64,000 nt of DNA, taken from contig NZ_CP014571.1 in assembly GCF_017357425.1 (NCBI RefSeq), positions 1,240,001-1,304,000 of the forward strand, in the 5' to 3' direction. The translations under genes were made by a program, and so were the position numbers. Position 1 is the stretch's first letter. The number at the start of each line of letters is the position of its first letter. Below are positions 52,188 to 60,671 of this stretch, piece by piece. Source of the DNA: Arthrobacter sp. D5-1. GTDB taxonomy: Bacteria; Actinomycetota; Actinomycetes; Actinomycetales; Micrococcaceae. The notes under the pieces were generated by a model. That model saw only the letters and a list, made by a program, of their open reading frames with translations, was not told the origin of the DNA and did not search any database.

Positions 52188-53858
52188 TCAGGCGGGCACT
52201 TTCACCGTAAACGTGGTGCCGCGGCCCGGCTCGCTCTCCAGCGTGATGGTGCCGCCGTGGGCTTCGACGATTGCCTTGCTGATGGGCAGCCCCAGCCCGA
52301 CACCGGGTATGGCGCTCTTGCGAACCCCGCCGGCCCGGAAGAACTTGGTGAAAGCTTCCGCCTGTTCCTCTGCGTTCATGCCCATGCCCGTGTCAGTGAC
52401 GCGGCAGAACACAAAGTCCTCGTCCTCCCACGCTGCCACTTCCACGTCGCCGCCGTCGGGTGAGTACTTGATCGCATTGGACACAAGGTTGTCCAGTACC
52501 TGCGCAATGCGTGAGGAATCGACGTGGGCTTCCAAGGCATCGGGAAGGTCCACCGAAAGGCGGATACCTGCTTTGGCTGCCCGGGGTTCCGCGGAGCTCA
52601 CACTGCCTCGCACCAGCTCAGCCACATCAACGGCGTGTGGCTGGATGACGATCTGGCCTGAGCGCACGGCCAGGAGGTCGGAAACAAGAGTGAGGAGCCG
52701 CTCGGCGTTGCGCCTGACGATGTCGAGTTGTTGACGGGACCGGACGTCGAGGGCGTCGGGATCGTCCAAGATCAACTCCACGTAGCCCAGGATGGAGGTC
52801 AACGGGGTCCTGAACTCGTGGGAGACGTTGGAAACAAAGTCGTCCTTGGCCGCCAAGGCGTTCATCAGGTCCGTGACGTCGCTGAACACCACCACCGATC
52901 CCGTGAACTTTCCAGCGTCGTCCACCATGGGCCGGGCACTGGCGGTGAAGGCGCGTTGACCCTCTCCGGCACCGAGCCAGACCAACTGATCGGTGAACCG
53001 CTCGCCCAGAACGGCGCGTCTGACGGGCCGGCGGTCCGCGTCCAGCGGCGTGGTCCTGTCGATGTCGAAGACCAGCAACTGGGACTCGTTGGGATCGTCG
53101 ATATCGGTAGGAGTGGCCAACACGTGGGTTTGGCGTTGGCGGCGGTTCATGAGGATGTCGTGTCCCTCGCCGTCGACCGCTACTACTCCCAGCGGCAGTG
53201 CTTCCATCACGGTATTCAGGAGCCGTTCCTGCTTGGTGCTGACCTCCAAGGCTTCTTTGAGGGCCTCGTCCTTTTCCTCCAAGGCGCGCTGCTGTCGCAC
53301 CATGCTCAAGGTCAGGACGCTGACGGACACCCCGATTCCCAGGATCAGGATGGGGAAGAGCAACGGCTTGGTGAGCGCCTGTTCGGTGATGTCACCCTTG
53401 ACAAACAAGGGAACCCAAACGATAGCCAAGGGCCCGAGGAATGACAGGACTATGGCCAGCTTTGGATAGAGGCCCGACGCGCAGAGCCAAATGACAGGCA
53501 GAACCACCAAAACGCTGAGGCCAGTGAGTGCTTCTTGTCCACCTTCACGTCCGAAGGCTATGGAAACCATGTCAAGGACAGGGATGACGAGGAAGCTGGG
53601 GAAGGGTAACCGGTGCCACGGGACAATGACGCATGCGGCAAGAAGGAATGCCTGGCTCAGCAGGAATATCAGGAAGTATGGATTCTCCAGCGTTGCCGGG
53701 AAAAACAGCCAGACCAGAATGGCCGAAAGACAAACACAGACAGACAACGGCAGTTGGCTGAGGACAACCCGCATCCGCAGGGTATGTTCGTGGAACGAGC
53801 GCTGAAAAACCAACAGTTTCTTCTTTTCACCGATGTCCCACGTCGAAGGGTGGGTCAT
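52188..53858 (-). CDS. Sensor histidine kinase with PAS domain
   Basis: A 556-aa membrane kinase. About six helices occupy residues 30-190, followed by a coiled-coil linker (RALEEKDEALKEALEVS). A PAS-like domain (about 210-325, TVMEALPLGVVAVDGEG) comes next. The dimerisation box has the phosphoacceptor His347 in SNVSHEFRTPL. The ATPase has the N box (VLDNLVSNAIKYSPDGG), G1 (DTGMGM) and G2 (GVGLGLPI). It is divergent from the response regulator gene with 99 bp between, so the two probably form one system. The signal is not known; the membrane segment has no large external domain. Confidence 0.93.
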   Translation of the reverse strand: MTHPSTWDIGEKKKLLVFQRSFHEHTLRMRVVLSQLPLSVCVCLSAILVWLFFPATLENPYFLIFLLSQAFLLAACVIVPWHRLPFPSFLVIPVLDMVSIAFGREGGQEALTGLSVLVVLPVIWLCASGLYPKLAIVLSFLGPLAIVWVPLFVKGDITEQALTKPLLFPILILGIGVSVSVLTLSMVRQQRALEEKDEALKEALEVSTKQERLLNTVMEALPLGVVAVDGEGHDILMNRRQRQTHVLATPTDIDDPNESQLLVFDIDRTTPLDADRRPVRRAVLGERFTDQLVWLGAGEGQRAFTASARPMVDDAGKFTGSVVVFSDVTDLMNALAAKDDFVSNVSHEFRTPLTSILGYVELILDDPDALDVRSRQQLDIVRRNAERLLTLVSDLLAVRSGQIVIQPHAVDVAELVRGSVSSAEPRAAKAGIRLSVDLPDALEAHVDSSRIAQVLDNLVSNAIKYSPDGGDVEVAAWEDEDFVFCRVTDTGMGMNAEEQAEAFTKFFRAGGVRKSAIPGVGLGLPISKAIVEAHGGTITLESEPGRGTTFTVKVPA

Positions 53859-53957
53859 GGCACATCCACCACGGATGCAGAAGAAAGTCGGTTCATAAGA
53901 TCAGCCTAACCATAATGGATATACTTCTGAGGTTATCGAAGGGGCTGAGGGGCAGCG

Positions 53958-54701
53958 ATGAGTGAAGTACGTGTGGGGCTGGTCATTGAAGATGACCAGG
54001 ATATTCGCGAGCTGGTAAGGGTTGTCCTATCCCAGGCAGGGTTCGATGTTCACACTGCGTCCACCGGTTCTGCTGGTGTGACGTCGGCACGTGAACTGAA
54101 TCCGGATGTCATTACGCTGGATCTCGGCCTCCCGGATATTGACGGCTTTGAGGTTGCCCGCCAGATCCGCAAGTCCTCCGATGCCTACATCATCATGCTG
54201 ACCGCCCGCGCCGAGGAACTCGATACCCTCATGGGGCTGGAGGCCGGCGGCGACGATTACCTCACCAAGCCGTTCCGTCCCCGCGAACTGCGCGCCCGTG
54301 TTGAGGCCATGATGCGAAGGCCCCGCGCGTCGTCGGACACCAAGAACGTTGTTGAAGAAGTTGACCCCGAGGTGAGCCACAACGGCCTGGCCGTCTCTGC
54401 AGGTTCCCGCACCGCCGTTCTGAACGGTGTGGAGCTGAAACTCACCCGGACCGAATTCGACCTCCTGCTCGCGCTGCTGGAAACCGGCCGGATCGTCCGG
54501 ACCAAGGCAGACCTGGCCCGTCGCCTCCGCAACGAACCGTACGACGTCGGAAGTTACGTCAGCGACGCCGACGAACGCGCCGTCGAGGTGCACATGGGCA
54601 ACCTGCGCAAGAAACTTGGCGACAGCATCCAGGCCCCCCGCTGGCTGGAGACAGTCCGCGGCGTCGGATACCGACTCGCGCCCTCCTCAAGCAACAACTA
54701 G
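53958..54701 (+). CDS. OmpR/PhoB-family response regulator
   Basis: A 247-aa regulator. The receiver domain (1-120) has the acidic pair Asp12/Asp13, the phosphoacceptor Asp55 (VITLDLGLPDIDG), Thr82 and Lys104 (LTKPF). The winged-helix DNA-binding domain occupies about residues 140-245 (LTRTEFDLLLALLETGRIV, VEVHMGNLRKKLGD). It is divergent from its probable kinase and has GAGGGG before the ATG. TATACT at 53921-53926 may be its -10 box. The HPt-like gene on the opposite strand ends 60 bp downstream. Confidence 0.95.
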   Translation: MSEVRVGLVIEDDQDIRELVRVVLSQAGFDVHTASTGSAGVTSARELNPDVITLDLGLPDIDGFEVARQIRKSSDAYIIMLTARAEELDTLMGLEAGGDDYLTKPFRPRELRARVEAMMRRPRASSDTKNVVEEVDPEVSHNGLAVSAGSRTAVLNGVELKLTRTEFDLLLALLETGRIVRTKADLARRLRNEPYDVGSYVSDADERAVEVHMGNLRKKLGDSIQAPRWLETVRGVGYRLAPSSSNN

Positions 54702-54761
54702 CAACGCGCTGGGGCTCCGCCGCGATCACCGGGTGGTTGCGGGCGGGGTCCTCGGGCATGC

Positions 54762-55142
54762 TCAGAGGATCGGCGTTTCCAGCTCCGTAATGGTGCCGAA
54801 GACAAACTGTTCGATTGCCACAACCTGGGGCCCGAGCTCGTTAAGATGGTCCGCATTGGGCAGGAGCCTGAGGCTGATCTCCAACTCCGTAGCCAAGCGG
54901 TTCATGCAGATGGCACCCACCATGTGGCTGGAGGTCTTCAGGCTGAGGACCGCGTCCATGGCGTCTTCCATGTCCAGGTTCTCCAAGGCCCTATGGAGCC
55001 GGGACACCCGCCAAGGCAGCAAGGCTACGTAGTTGCGGACGAAGGCGCTGATGATGGCATGGTCTCCGCCAAGCTCCGCCTGGAGCTCGGTGAGGACGGT
55101 CCGATCTACCAGGGAGTCAGTGCACTCGTCGTACTCAGACAC
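54762..55142 (-). CDS. HPt-domain-like protein lacking the phosphoacceptor histidine
   Basis: A 126-aa helical protein matching the histidine-phosphotransfer fold over its length (FVRNYVALLPWRVSRLHRAL, then DAMDAVLSLKTSSHMVGA, then NRLATELE). In the canonical pattern AHxLKGSSxxLGA the phosphorylated His comes two residues before the LK. Here that position is Leu66 (VLSLKTSSHMVGA), with the only nearby His at position 73. It cannot transfer phosphate in the usual way unless His73 substitutes. GTG 55142 lies six bases after GGAGG. It lies next to a histidine-kinase/response-regulator pair and may act as a binding modulator. Confidence 0.8.
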   Translation of the reverse strand: MSEYDECTDSLVDRTVLTELQAELGGDHAIISAFVRNYVALLPWRVSRLHRALENLDMEDAMDAVLSLKTSSHMVGAICMNRLATELEISLRLLPNADHLNELGPQVVAIEQFVFGTITELETPIL

Positions 55143-55345
55143 CTGACTCCTCCCGCCTCCAAACAATAGATTCACGATTCAACAGTAGGACCCGTGGAAC
55201 GGCGGAAGCGCCAGAAAACGAAAGCTTGATCCAATCTTGAGCGGACTCAGAGGGAGTCTTGATTGCCGCCCCCCAGAGTAGGACAGCAGAGGCAAGATCA
55301 CGGATCTGGGGGATTCCAGGCTTGAATCAAGGATCGGGAAAAAGC

Positions 55346-55516
55346 ATGAACAGCAGTCCTCGTCCATCACCTGGCTTGATGGTCACCATCGTTTTGTGCA
55401 TGACCGTCCTTCTGGGCATTGGCGGGACCGCCGCCTACGCATTATGGGAACAGGGCACCCGCACCACCGTCACCGACCAGACCGCAAGCTCTGCACCGCC
55501 CACTTCCGCCCCGTAG
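55346..55516 (+). CDS. Small single-pass membrane protein
   Basis: A 56-aa protein: about 12 polar residues, one membrane helix (LMVTIVLCMTVLLGIGGTAA), then a short Thr/Ser/Ala-rich tail. No family is recognised. Its 3' end overlaps the end of vsr on the other strand by 47 bp. The ribosome-binding site is weak (GGGAAAAAG). An inverted repeat CCCCCAGA/TCTGGGGG (55270-55277 and 55305-55312) precedes it. Confidence 0.5.
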   Translation: MNSSPRPSPGLMVTIVLCMTVLLGIGGTAAYALWEQGTRTTVTDQTASSAPPTSAP

Positions 55517-55964
55517 CCGGAGGGGCCTGCAGACCGCCCTCCAAAAACTGTGTGAGCCTGTCTTCGAGAACCGATTGGTCCTTCAGTTCGCACTCCCACA
55601 CCGTCAACACGTCCCAGCCGCTGTCGGCTAATTGCTCCCGTTGCAGGGCGTCGCGCTCGCGGGTCCGGGTCCGCTTGGTTTCCCAGAACTCCGCATTGGC
55701 CGCAGGCGCATGCTGCCCTACGCGGCACGTATGAAAATGCCAGAAACAGCCGTTGACGAAGATGACTTTTCGCCGGCCCGCGAACACCAAGTCTGGTCGC
55801 CCGGGAAGCTTTGCCGTTCCGGCCTGTCCGTGCAGCCGATACCGGTAACCTTTCGCATGCAGCAATCTGCGGACCAGCAGCTCCGGCTTGGTGTTCTTGC
55901 CGCGGATTCTGGACATGTTGCGGCTGCGCTGCTCCGGCGTCAGGAGGTCCCGGCTCTCGCCCAT
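55470..55964 (-). CDS. vsr: Very short patch repair endonuclease (Vsr)
   Basis: A 164-aa endonuclease that nicks DNA 5' of a T:G mismatch arising from deaminated 5-methylcytosine. The core pattern is complete: RSRNMSRIRGKNTKPEL, then YRLHGQAGTAKLPGRPDLVF with the catalytic Asp, then KVIFVNGCFWHFHTC. A cytosine methyltransferase usually sits beside vsr, but none is seen in this window, so the gene is an orphan. The start at 55964 is the most complete for the family. Confidence 0.92.
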   Translation of the reverse strand: MGESRDLLTPEQRSRNMSRIRGKNTKPELLVRRLLHAKGYRYRLHGQAGTAKLPGRPDLVFAGRRKVIFVNGCFWHFHTCRVGQHAPAANAEFWETKRTRTRERDALQREQLADSGWDVLTVWECELKDQSVLEDRLTQFLEGGLQAPPATGRKWAVQSLRSGR

Positions 55965-56044
55965 GATCCCAGCCTACCCAGGCTCCGCCACCGCTGTCCG
56001 CAGGATGTCGGCACCATGGCACCGGTCGCGCTTCAGCCGCGAGT

Positions 56045-56263
56045 TCATGACGCGAGCCTCCCGTGCCTGGAGCACTCTGCGGTCCAGCCCAACGGGGTGA
56101 CCTGGACTTTCATGCGGCGGCGGCATTGCGGGCAAAAGCGCGGTGGCTCCATCGTCAGGCGCTGTTGGCAGCCATCGTGGGCGTCCGACGTCGGGCTGTC
56201 ACCGTTGCCGTCGCCCCCACCGCCGCAGTGGCCGCAGTACTGCTGGCTAAACGCCGTGGTCAC
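56045..56263 (-). CDS. bsaP: Biotin synthase auxiliary protein
   Basis: A 72-aa protein with paired cysteines CGHC (10-13) and CPQC (44-47), a further Cys-His pair near the end, and the conserved stretch [19 protein letters not shown]. This matches the small actinobacterial BsaP proteins that are needed for biotin synthase activity, probably by supporting its iron-sulfur clusters. Its ATG overlaps the stop of bioB by 4 bp (ATGA), so both are made together. Confidence 0.88.
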   Translation of the reverse strand: MTTAFSQQYCGHCGGGGDGNGDSPTSDAHDGCQQRLTMEPPRFCPQCRRRMKVQVTPLGWTAECSRHGRLAS

Positions 56264-57294
56264 AGCGACTTCTGGAATTCCTTGATGGGCATGTTGAGCT
56301 CCACCAACAGGTTCAGGTCGGCGTTGGCGGGGCGGCCCAGTGTGGTGAGGTAGTTGCCTACGATGACCGCGTTGATTCCGCCGAGCAGGCCCTCCCGTGT
56401 GCCGAGGTCGCCGAGGGTCAGTTCGCGGCCGCCCGCATAACGAAGAACGGTGCGGGGCATGGCCAGCCGGAACGCGGCGATGGCCCGGAGGGCATCTTTG
56501 CCGTCCATGATTCCCTGGTTTTCCAGGGGTGTACCGGGGCGTGGGTTGAGAAAGTTCAGCGGGACTTCATGGGGTTCAAGGGCTGCGAGTTGGGCGGCAA
56601 GTTCAGCGCGCTGCGCCAACGACTCACCCATGCCGATCAAGGCACCGCAGCACAGTTCCATGCCGGCCGCCTTGACCATGGCGCAGGTTTCCAGGCGTTC
56701 CTCATAGCTGTGGGTGGTAACTACCTCGGGGAAGTAGCTGCGCGCGGTTTCCAGGTTGTGGTTGTAGCGGTGAACGCCCCACTCGGCCAACTGGTCTACT
56801 TGCCGCTGCGTGAGCATGCCCAGCGAGCAGGCGATGTTGATGTCCACGGCTTCATTGATGCGGTCGATCGCGAATTTGATCTGGTTCATGAGCTTGATGT
56901 CAGGCCCGCGGACGGCTGCGACGATGCAGAACTCCGTGGCCCCCGTGGCTGCGGTTTCCTTGGCGGCCTTGACCAGCTCCGGGATATCCAACCAGACTCC
57001 GCGGACGGGGGAGTCGAACAGTCCGGACTGGCTGCAAAAATGGCAGTCTTCCGGGCAGCCGCCGGTCTTGATGGAGATGATCCCTTCCACCTCCACGTCC
57101 TCGCCGCAGTGCTTGAGCCGAACCTCGTGGGCAAGTTGCAGGGCTGCGGGGATGGCGTCATCCGGTAGCTCCAGGATCTCGATGAGCTGGGCCTCGTTCA
57201 GGCCCTCGCCGCGTTCGAGGACCTGCTCCCGGGCGGTGTCCAGGATGCCGTAGCCAGTGGATTCAGGGGCTTCTTGGGGTGCTTGTGTGGTCAT
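56260..57294 (-). CDS. bioB: Biotin synthase
   Basis: A 344-aa radical-SAM enzyme that inserts sulfur into dethiobiotin. The [4Fe-4S] motif CxxxCxxC is CPEDCHFC (about residue 79). The auxiliary cluster region includes the Cys of NIACSLG and the Arg of LRYAGGREL near the C-terminus. The chosen start ATG 57294 gives the usual length; the longer frame upstream would start in the intergenic region. It is coupled to bsaP and divergent from an NCS1 permease, with 195 bp between. Other bio genes are not in the window. Confidence 0.96.
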   Translation of the reverse strand: MTTQAPQEAPESTGYGILDTAREQVLERGEGLNEAQLIEILELPDDAIPAALQLAHEVRLKHCGEDVEVEGIISIKTGGCPEDCHFCSQSGLFDSPVRGVWLDIPELVKAAKETAATGATEFCIVAAVRGPDIKLMNQIKFAIDRINEAVDINIACSLGMLTQRQVDQLAEWGVHRYNHNLETARSYFPEVVTTHSYEERLETCAMVKAAGMELCCGALIGMGESLAQRAELAAQLAALEPHEVPLNFLNPRPGTPLENQGIMDGKDALRAIAAFRLAMPRTVLRYAGGRELTLGDLGTREGLLGGINAVIVGNYLTTLGRPANADLNLLVELNMPIKEFQKSL

Positions 57295-57397
57295 GTCCTT
57301 GACGGTATCCGCGCTGGTGAAGGGCGATTTTGTGGGGTGCGTACAAACTGACGTGGTGGATTTTGGAGGTGACTGTCCGGGGCGGCTGGTGCAGAAG

Positions 57398-57410
57398 TTA
57401 CAGCTGTGAA
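57398..57410. promoter_or_regulatory. Short imperfect palindrome between bioB and the permease gene
   Basis: TTACAGCTGTGAA is a dyad with one mismatched pair around CAGCTG, at about the middle of the divergent region. It could be an operator for bioB, the permease or both. Its length and quality are modest. Confidence 0.25.
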
Positions 57411-57489
57411 ACATGCACGTGACTGAATTGACGCGCTGCGTGACTAGCGTCGGGGACGAGGCACCCTCCCCGGACGAAAGCGACCACGC

Positions 57490-59217
57490 ATGAGCGACGA
57501 CAAGACGAGTACCGCAACACTGGAGCCGACGACGGCGGCAAGCACCGCCGTCGGAATCGCCGGCTCCGTTTCAACGGCCCCAGGCAACGCCGATGCCATG
57601 AGTGCGGCCAAGGAGAGCCTGGAGGACTACACGCTCCGGTTCGCCCCGCGTTCCTACCGGAAGTGGAGTGCCGGTGTGGTGGCCACAAGTGCGCTGGGTG
57701 GCATTGCCTACCTGGCCGACTTCTCCATTGGCGCGAACATCGGCATCGCCTACGGAACGGTGAACGCCATCTTCGGCATCATCGTGGCCGCGGTGATCAT
57801 CTTCGCCACGGGGTTCCCGTTGGCGTACTACGCAGCCCGGTACAACATCGATTTGGACTTGATCACCCGCGGCTCGGGTTTTGGCTACTACGGTTCGGTG
57901 GTCACGAACATTATCTTCGCCACCTTCACGTTCATCTTCTTCGCCCTCGAAGGCTCCATCATGGCCCAGGGCCTGCAATTGGGCCTGGGCATTCCGCAGT
58001 GGATCGGCTACGCCGTGTCCACCATCATCATCATCCCGCTGGTGATCTATGGGATGAAGACGCTCGCTACGTTGCAGGTGTGGACAACGCCGCTTTGGCT
58101 GCTGCTCATGGTGGTCCCAGTGGGCTACCTGCTGCTGTCCCACCCCGAAAGCATCGACGCGTTCTTCGCTTTCACCGGAGCATCCGGCGAAGGTGGTCCC
58201 AACCTGGCTTCGGTAATGCTGGCTGCGGGCGTCTGCCTGTCCCTGATGGCGCAGATCGCTGAGCAGATCGACTACCTTCGCTTCATGCCGCCCAAGACCG
58301 CCGAAAACAAGGGCGCCTGGTGGCGCGCAGTGATCCTCGCCGGACCGGGCTGGGTCATCTTCGGCGCCATCAAGCAGATCATCGGCCTGTTCATTGCCAT
58401 CTACCTGATCGCCAAGCTCGACCCCGCAGCGGCATCTACCGCGAATGAACCGGTCCACCAGTTCCTGGGCGTCTACGAAGAAATGATGCCGGCGTGGCTC
58501 GCGATGACCCTGGCCGTGGTGCTCGTCGTCATTTCCCAGATCAAAATCAACGTCACCAACGCCTACTCCGGCTCGCTGGCTTGGACAAACTCCTTCACGC
58601 GCGTCACCAAGACCTACCCGGGGCGCATGGTGTTTGTGGTGGTGAACCTGGTCATCGCATTGATCCTGATGGAGTCGAACATGTTCGAGTTCCTCAACAC
58701 CATCCTGGGCTTCTACGCCAACTGCGCCATGGCCTGGGTGGTCACTGTTGCCTCTGACATCGCCATCAACAAGTACCTGCTGAAGATTTCACCCAAGGTT
58801 CCGGAGTTCCGTCGCGGGATGCTCTACGCCGTGAACCCCGTGGGCTTCGTGTCCATGCTGGTCTCTGCCGGGGTTTCCATCGCAGTGTTCTTCGGGGCCT
58901 TTGGTTCCGGTGTCCAGCCGTTCTCGCCGATCTTCGCGGTGGGCCTGGCGCTGATCCTGCCGCCCGTGCTGGCTCTGGCCACCAAGGGACGCTACTACCT
59001 GCGGCGCACCGACGACGGCATTAACCTCCCGATGTTCGACGCCGACGGCAACCCCAGCGACCAGAAACTCCTCTGCCACGTCACCGGTCTTGAATTCGAA
59101 CGCCCGGACATGCTCCGGTCGGGTCAGGATGGGCCCGACGGCGAACCCCAGTACATCTCGTCCCTCGCCTTGTCCACGGATAAGTCGGGCGAGTTGGTGC
59201 TCCCGGCCCAGAAATAG
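57490..59217 (+). CDS. Purine-cytosine/allantoin-type permease (NCS1 family)
   Basis: A 575-aa transporter with 12 membrane helices after a hydrophilic N-terminus of about 55 residues. The NCS1 pattern is seen in [17 protein letters not shown], then GNVN-like [12 protein letters not shown], then [15 protein letters not shown]. The soluble C-terminus (about 515-575) is longer than in simple permeases. Substrates of the family include nucleobases, hydantoins, allantoin and thiamine precursors; the specific one is unknown. It is divergent from bioB and a terminator follows. Confidence 0.88.
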   Translation: MSDDKTSTATLEPTTAASTAVGIAGSVSTAPGNADAMSAAKESLEDYTLRFAPRSYRKWSAGVVATSALGGIAYLADFSIGANIGIAYGTVNAIFGIIVAAVIIFATGFPLAYYAARYNIDLDLITRGSGFGYYGSVVTNIIFATFTFIFFALEGSIMAQGLQLGLGIPQWIGYAVSTIIIIPLVIYGMKTLATLQVWTTPLWLLLMVVPVGYLLLSHPESIDAFFAFTGASGEGGPNLASVMLAAGVCLSLMAQIAEQIDYLRFMPPKTAENKGAWWRAVILAGPGWVIFGAIKQIIGLFIAIYLIAKLDPAAASTANEPVHQFLGVYEEMMPAWLAMTLAVVLVVISQIKINVTNAYSGSLAWTNSFTRVTKTYPGRMVFVVVNLVIALILMESNMFEFLNTILGFYANCAMAWVVTVASDIAINKYLLKISPKVPEFRRGMLYAVNPVGFVSMLVSAGVSIAVFFGAFGSGVQPFSPIFAVGLALILPPVLALATKGRYYLRRTDDGINLPMFDADGNPSDQKLLCHVTGLEFERPDMLRSGQDGPDGEPQYISSLALSTDKSGELVLPAQK

Positions 59218-59235
59218 CCCTCCCAACCCAACTAA

Positions 59236-59283
59236 GTAACAGCACCTGCTCTATTGAGTGCTCATTGGAGCGTGTGCTGTTAC
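59236..59283. repeat. Stem-loop element with 10-bp perfect arms
   Basis: GTAACAGCAC (59236-59245) and GTGCTGTTAC (59274-59283) are perfect inverted repeats; the 28-nt loop contains GCTC/GAGC. The arms are A/T-richer than the surroundings. There is no T-tract and a regular terminator follows, so it looks like an extragenic palindrome or small structured RNA. Confidence 0.45.
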
Positions 59284-59301
59284 CTACTTGGGTCCACGCG
59301 A

Positions 59302-59336
59302 AACGCCCCGGCTTCCATCAAGGGAGCCGGGGCGTT
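59302..59336 (+). terminator. Hairpin terminator after the permease gene
   Basis: AACGCCCCGGCT (59302-59313) and AGCCGGGGCGTT (59325-59336) form a perfect 12-bp stem; it can serve both the rightward permease gene and the leftward CsbD gene. Confidence 0.65.
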
Positions 59337-59373
59337 GCGCTGTGTGTTTTCGTGCTGTGTATTGCTGTGAGGC

Positions 59374-59559
59374 TTACTTGTCGAAGGCGTCCTTCGCGGC
59401 GTCCTTGACGTTCTCGCCAGCCTGCTTGGTCTTGGCGGCCGCTTGGTCCGCGACACCCTCGGCCTGCAGTTTCTCGTTGTTGGTGGCGTCTCCCAAGGCT
59501 TCCTTCGCCTTGCCCGAAACTTCCTGTGCCTTGTTGCTGATCTTGTCTCCGAGTCCCAT
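59374..59559 (-). CDS. CsbD family stress protein
   Basis: A 61-aa protein with the CsbD repeat pattern (MGLGDKISNKAQEVSGKAKE, then ALGDATNNEKLQAEG). CsbD proteins accumulate under general stress; their molecular role is unknown. AAGGAGG precedes the ATG at 59559 and starts the family pattern correctly. It lies beside an oxidoreductase gene of the stress type. Confidence 0.9.
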   Translation of the reverse strand: MGLGDKISNKAQEVSGKAKEALGDATNNEKLQAEGVADQAAAKTKQAGENVKDAAKDAFDK

Positions 59560-59654
59560 GGGCCCTCCTTCGATGTAATCCAACGTTGACGATTGCTAGG
59601 CTAGCGAGCAATTCTGGGTACTTCCTGAACGACTTCCAAGATAGTCAGGATGCT

Positions 59655-59660
59655 TACACT
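59655..59660 (+). promoter_or_regulatory. -10 box, leaderless type, of the SDR gene
   Basis: TACACT followed by six bases and then ATG 59667. Confidence 0.5.
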
Positions 59661-59666
59661 GAGATC

Positions 59667-60653
59667 ATGGCTGAGGAGATCCTGAACGAACAGACGGAGC
59701 AAACGGACCTGGACGAGGACATCGCCATGGCCCTGGTTAACAATGTGGTCTCCGAATACTACGATCCGGAGGACGAAGCATCGGATCCCCGTACCAAATA
59801 CCCGTCCGAAGGGTTCGAGCCACAAACCCAGGATTATCCGGGCTGGACCGAGGCCATGACTCCCCGCCCCGATCACGGCGAACAAAGCTACGTGGGGCAC
59901 AGCCGGATGCTGGGCCGCCGGACCCTGATTACGGGCGGCGACAGCGGGATCGGTAAAGCCGTAGCGATTGCTTTTGCCCGTGAAGGTGCGGACGTCGCTT
60001 TCACCTACCTGCCTGAAGAAGAGCAGGACGCCGAGCATACTGTCCAGCTGATCGAGGACGCCGGCAGCAGGGCGCTCGCGCTACCTGGTGACTTGCGGGA
60101 CGAAGAGTTCTGCCAGGAAGTCGTTGCCCAAACCGTTGCCGAATTCGGTGGGCTCAATGTGCTTGTGAACAACGCCGGGTTCCAGATGACCACGAGCCGG
60201 GGGATCGAAGACCTCAGCACCGAACAGTTCGATCAAACCTTCAAAACCAACGTTTATGCGCTGTTCTGGCTCACCAAGGCAGCACTGCCGCATTTGAAGC
60301 CCGGCGCCGCGATCATCAACACCTCGTCCGTCCAGGGCTACCATCCAAGCCCATCACTCATCGACTACGCAGCGACGAAAGCAGCCATCAACAGCATGAC
60401 CTTTTCGTTGGCAGAGTCACTGGGTCCTCAGGGGATCCGCGTCAATGCAGTAGCGCCGGGTCCCGTGTGGACGCCACTGCAGCCGCCCACCCAGCCCGCG
60501 GAAAAGATCCAAGAGTTTGGCCAGGACACCCCCTTGGGGCGCGCAGGGCAGCCTGCCGAACTTGCCGGGACCTATGTCCTGCTGGCCAGCGAAGATTCCA
60601 GTTATATCTCCGGATCGGTCATCGGGGTCACCGGTGGCAAACACCTCGCCTAG
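59667..60653 (+). CDS. SDR family oxidoreductase (YghA-like)
   Basis: A 328-aa short-chain dehydrogenase. A 75-residue acidic N-terminal extension (ALVNNVVSEYYDPEDEASD, then PGWTEAMTPRPDHGEQSY) is typical of the YghA-type SDRs. The Rossmann motif is TGGDSGIG, the catalytic set is NTSSVQG and YAATK, and NNAG is present. The cofactor is NAD(P)H; the natural substrate is not known. ATG 59667 follows a -10 box by 6 nt and gives the standard family N-terminus. Confidence 0.92.
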   Translation: MAEEILNEQTEQTDLDEDIAMALVNNVVSEYYDPEDEASDPRTKYPSEGFEPQTQDYPGWTEAMTPRPDHGEQSYVGHSRMLGRRTLITGGDSGIGKAVAIAFAREGADVAFTYLPEEEQDAEHTVQLIEDAGSRALALPGDLRDEEFCQEVVAQTVAEFGGLNVLVNNAGFQMTTSRGIEDLSTEQFDQTFKTNVYALFWLTKAALPHLKPGAAIINTSSVQGYHPSPSLIDYAATKAAINSMTFSLAESLGPQGIRVNAVAPGPVWTPLQPPTQPAEKIQEFGQDTPLGRAGQPAELAGTYVLLASEDSSYISGSVIGVTGGKHLA

Positions 60654-60671
60654 TGGTTTGTCTGAGCGTCA

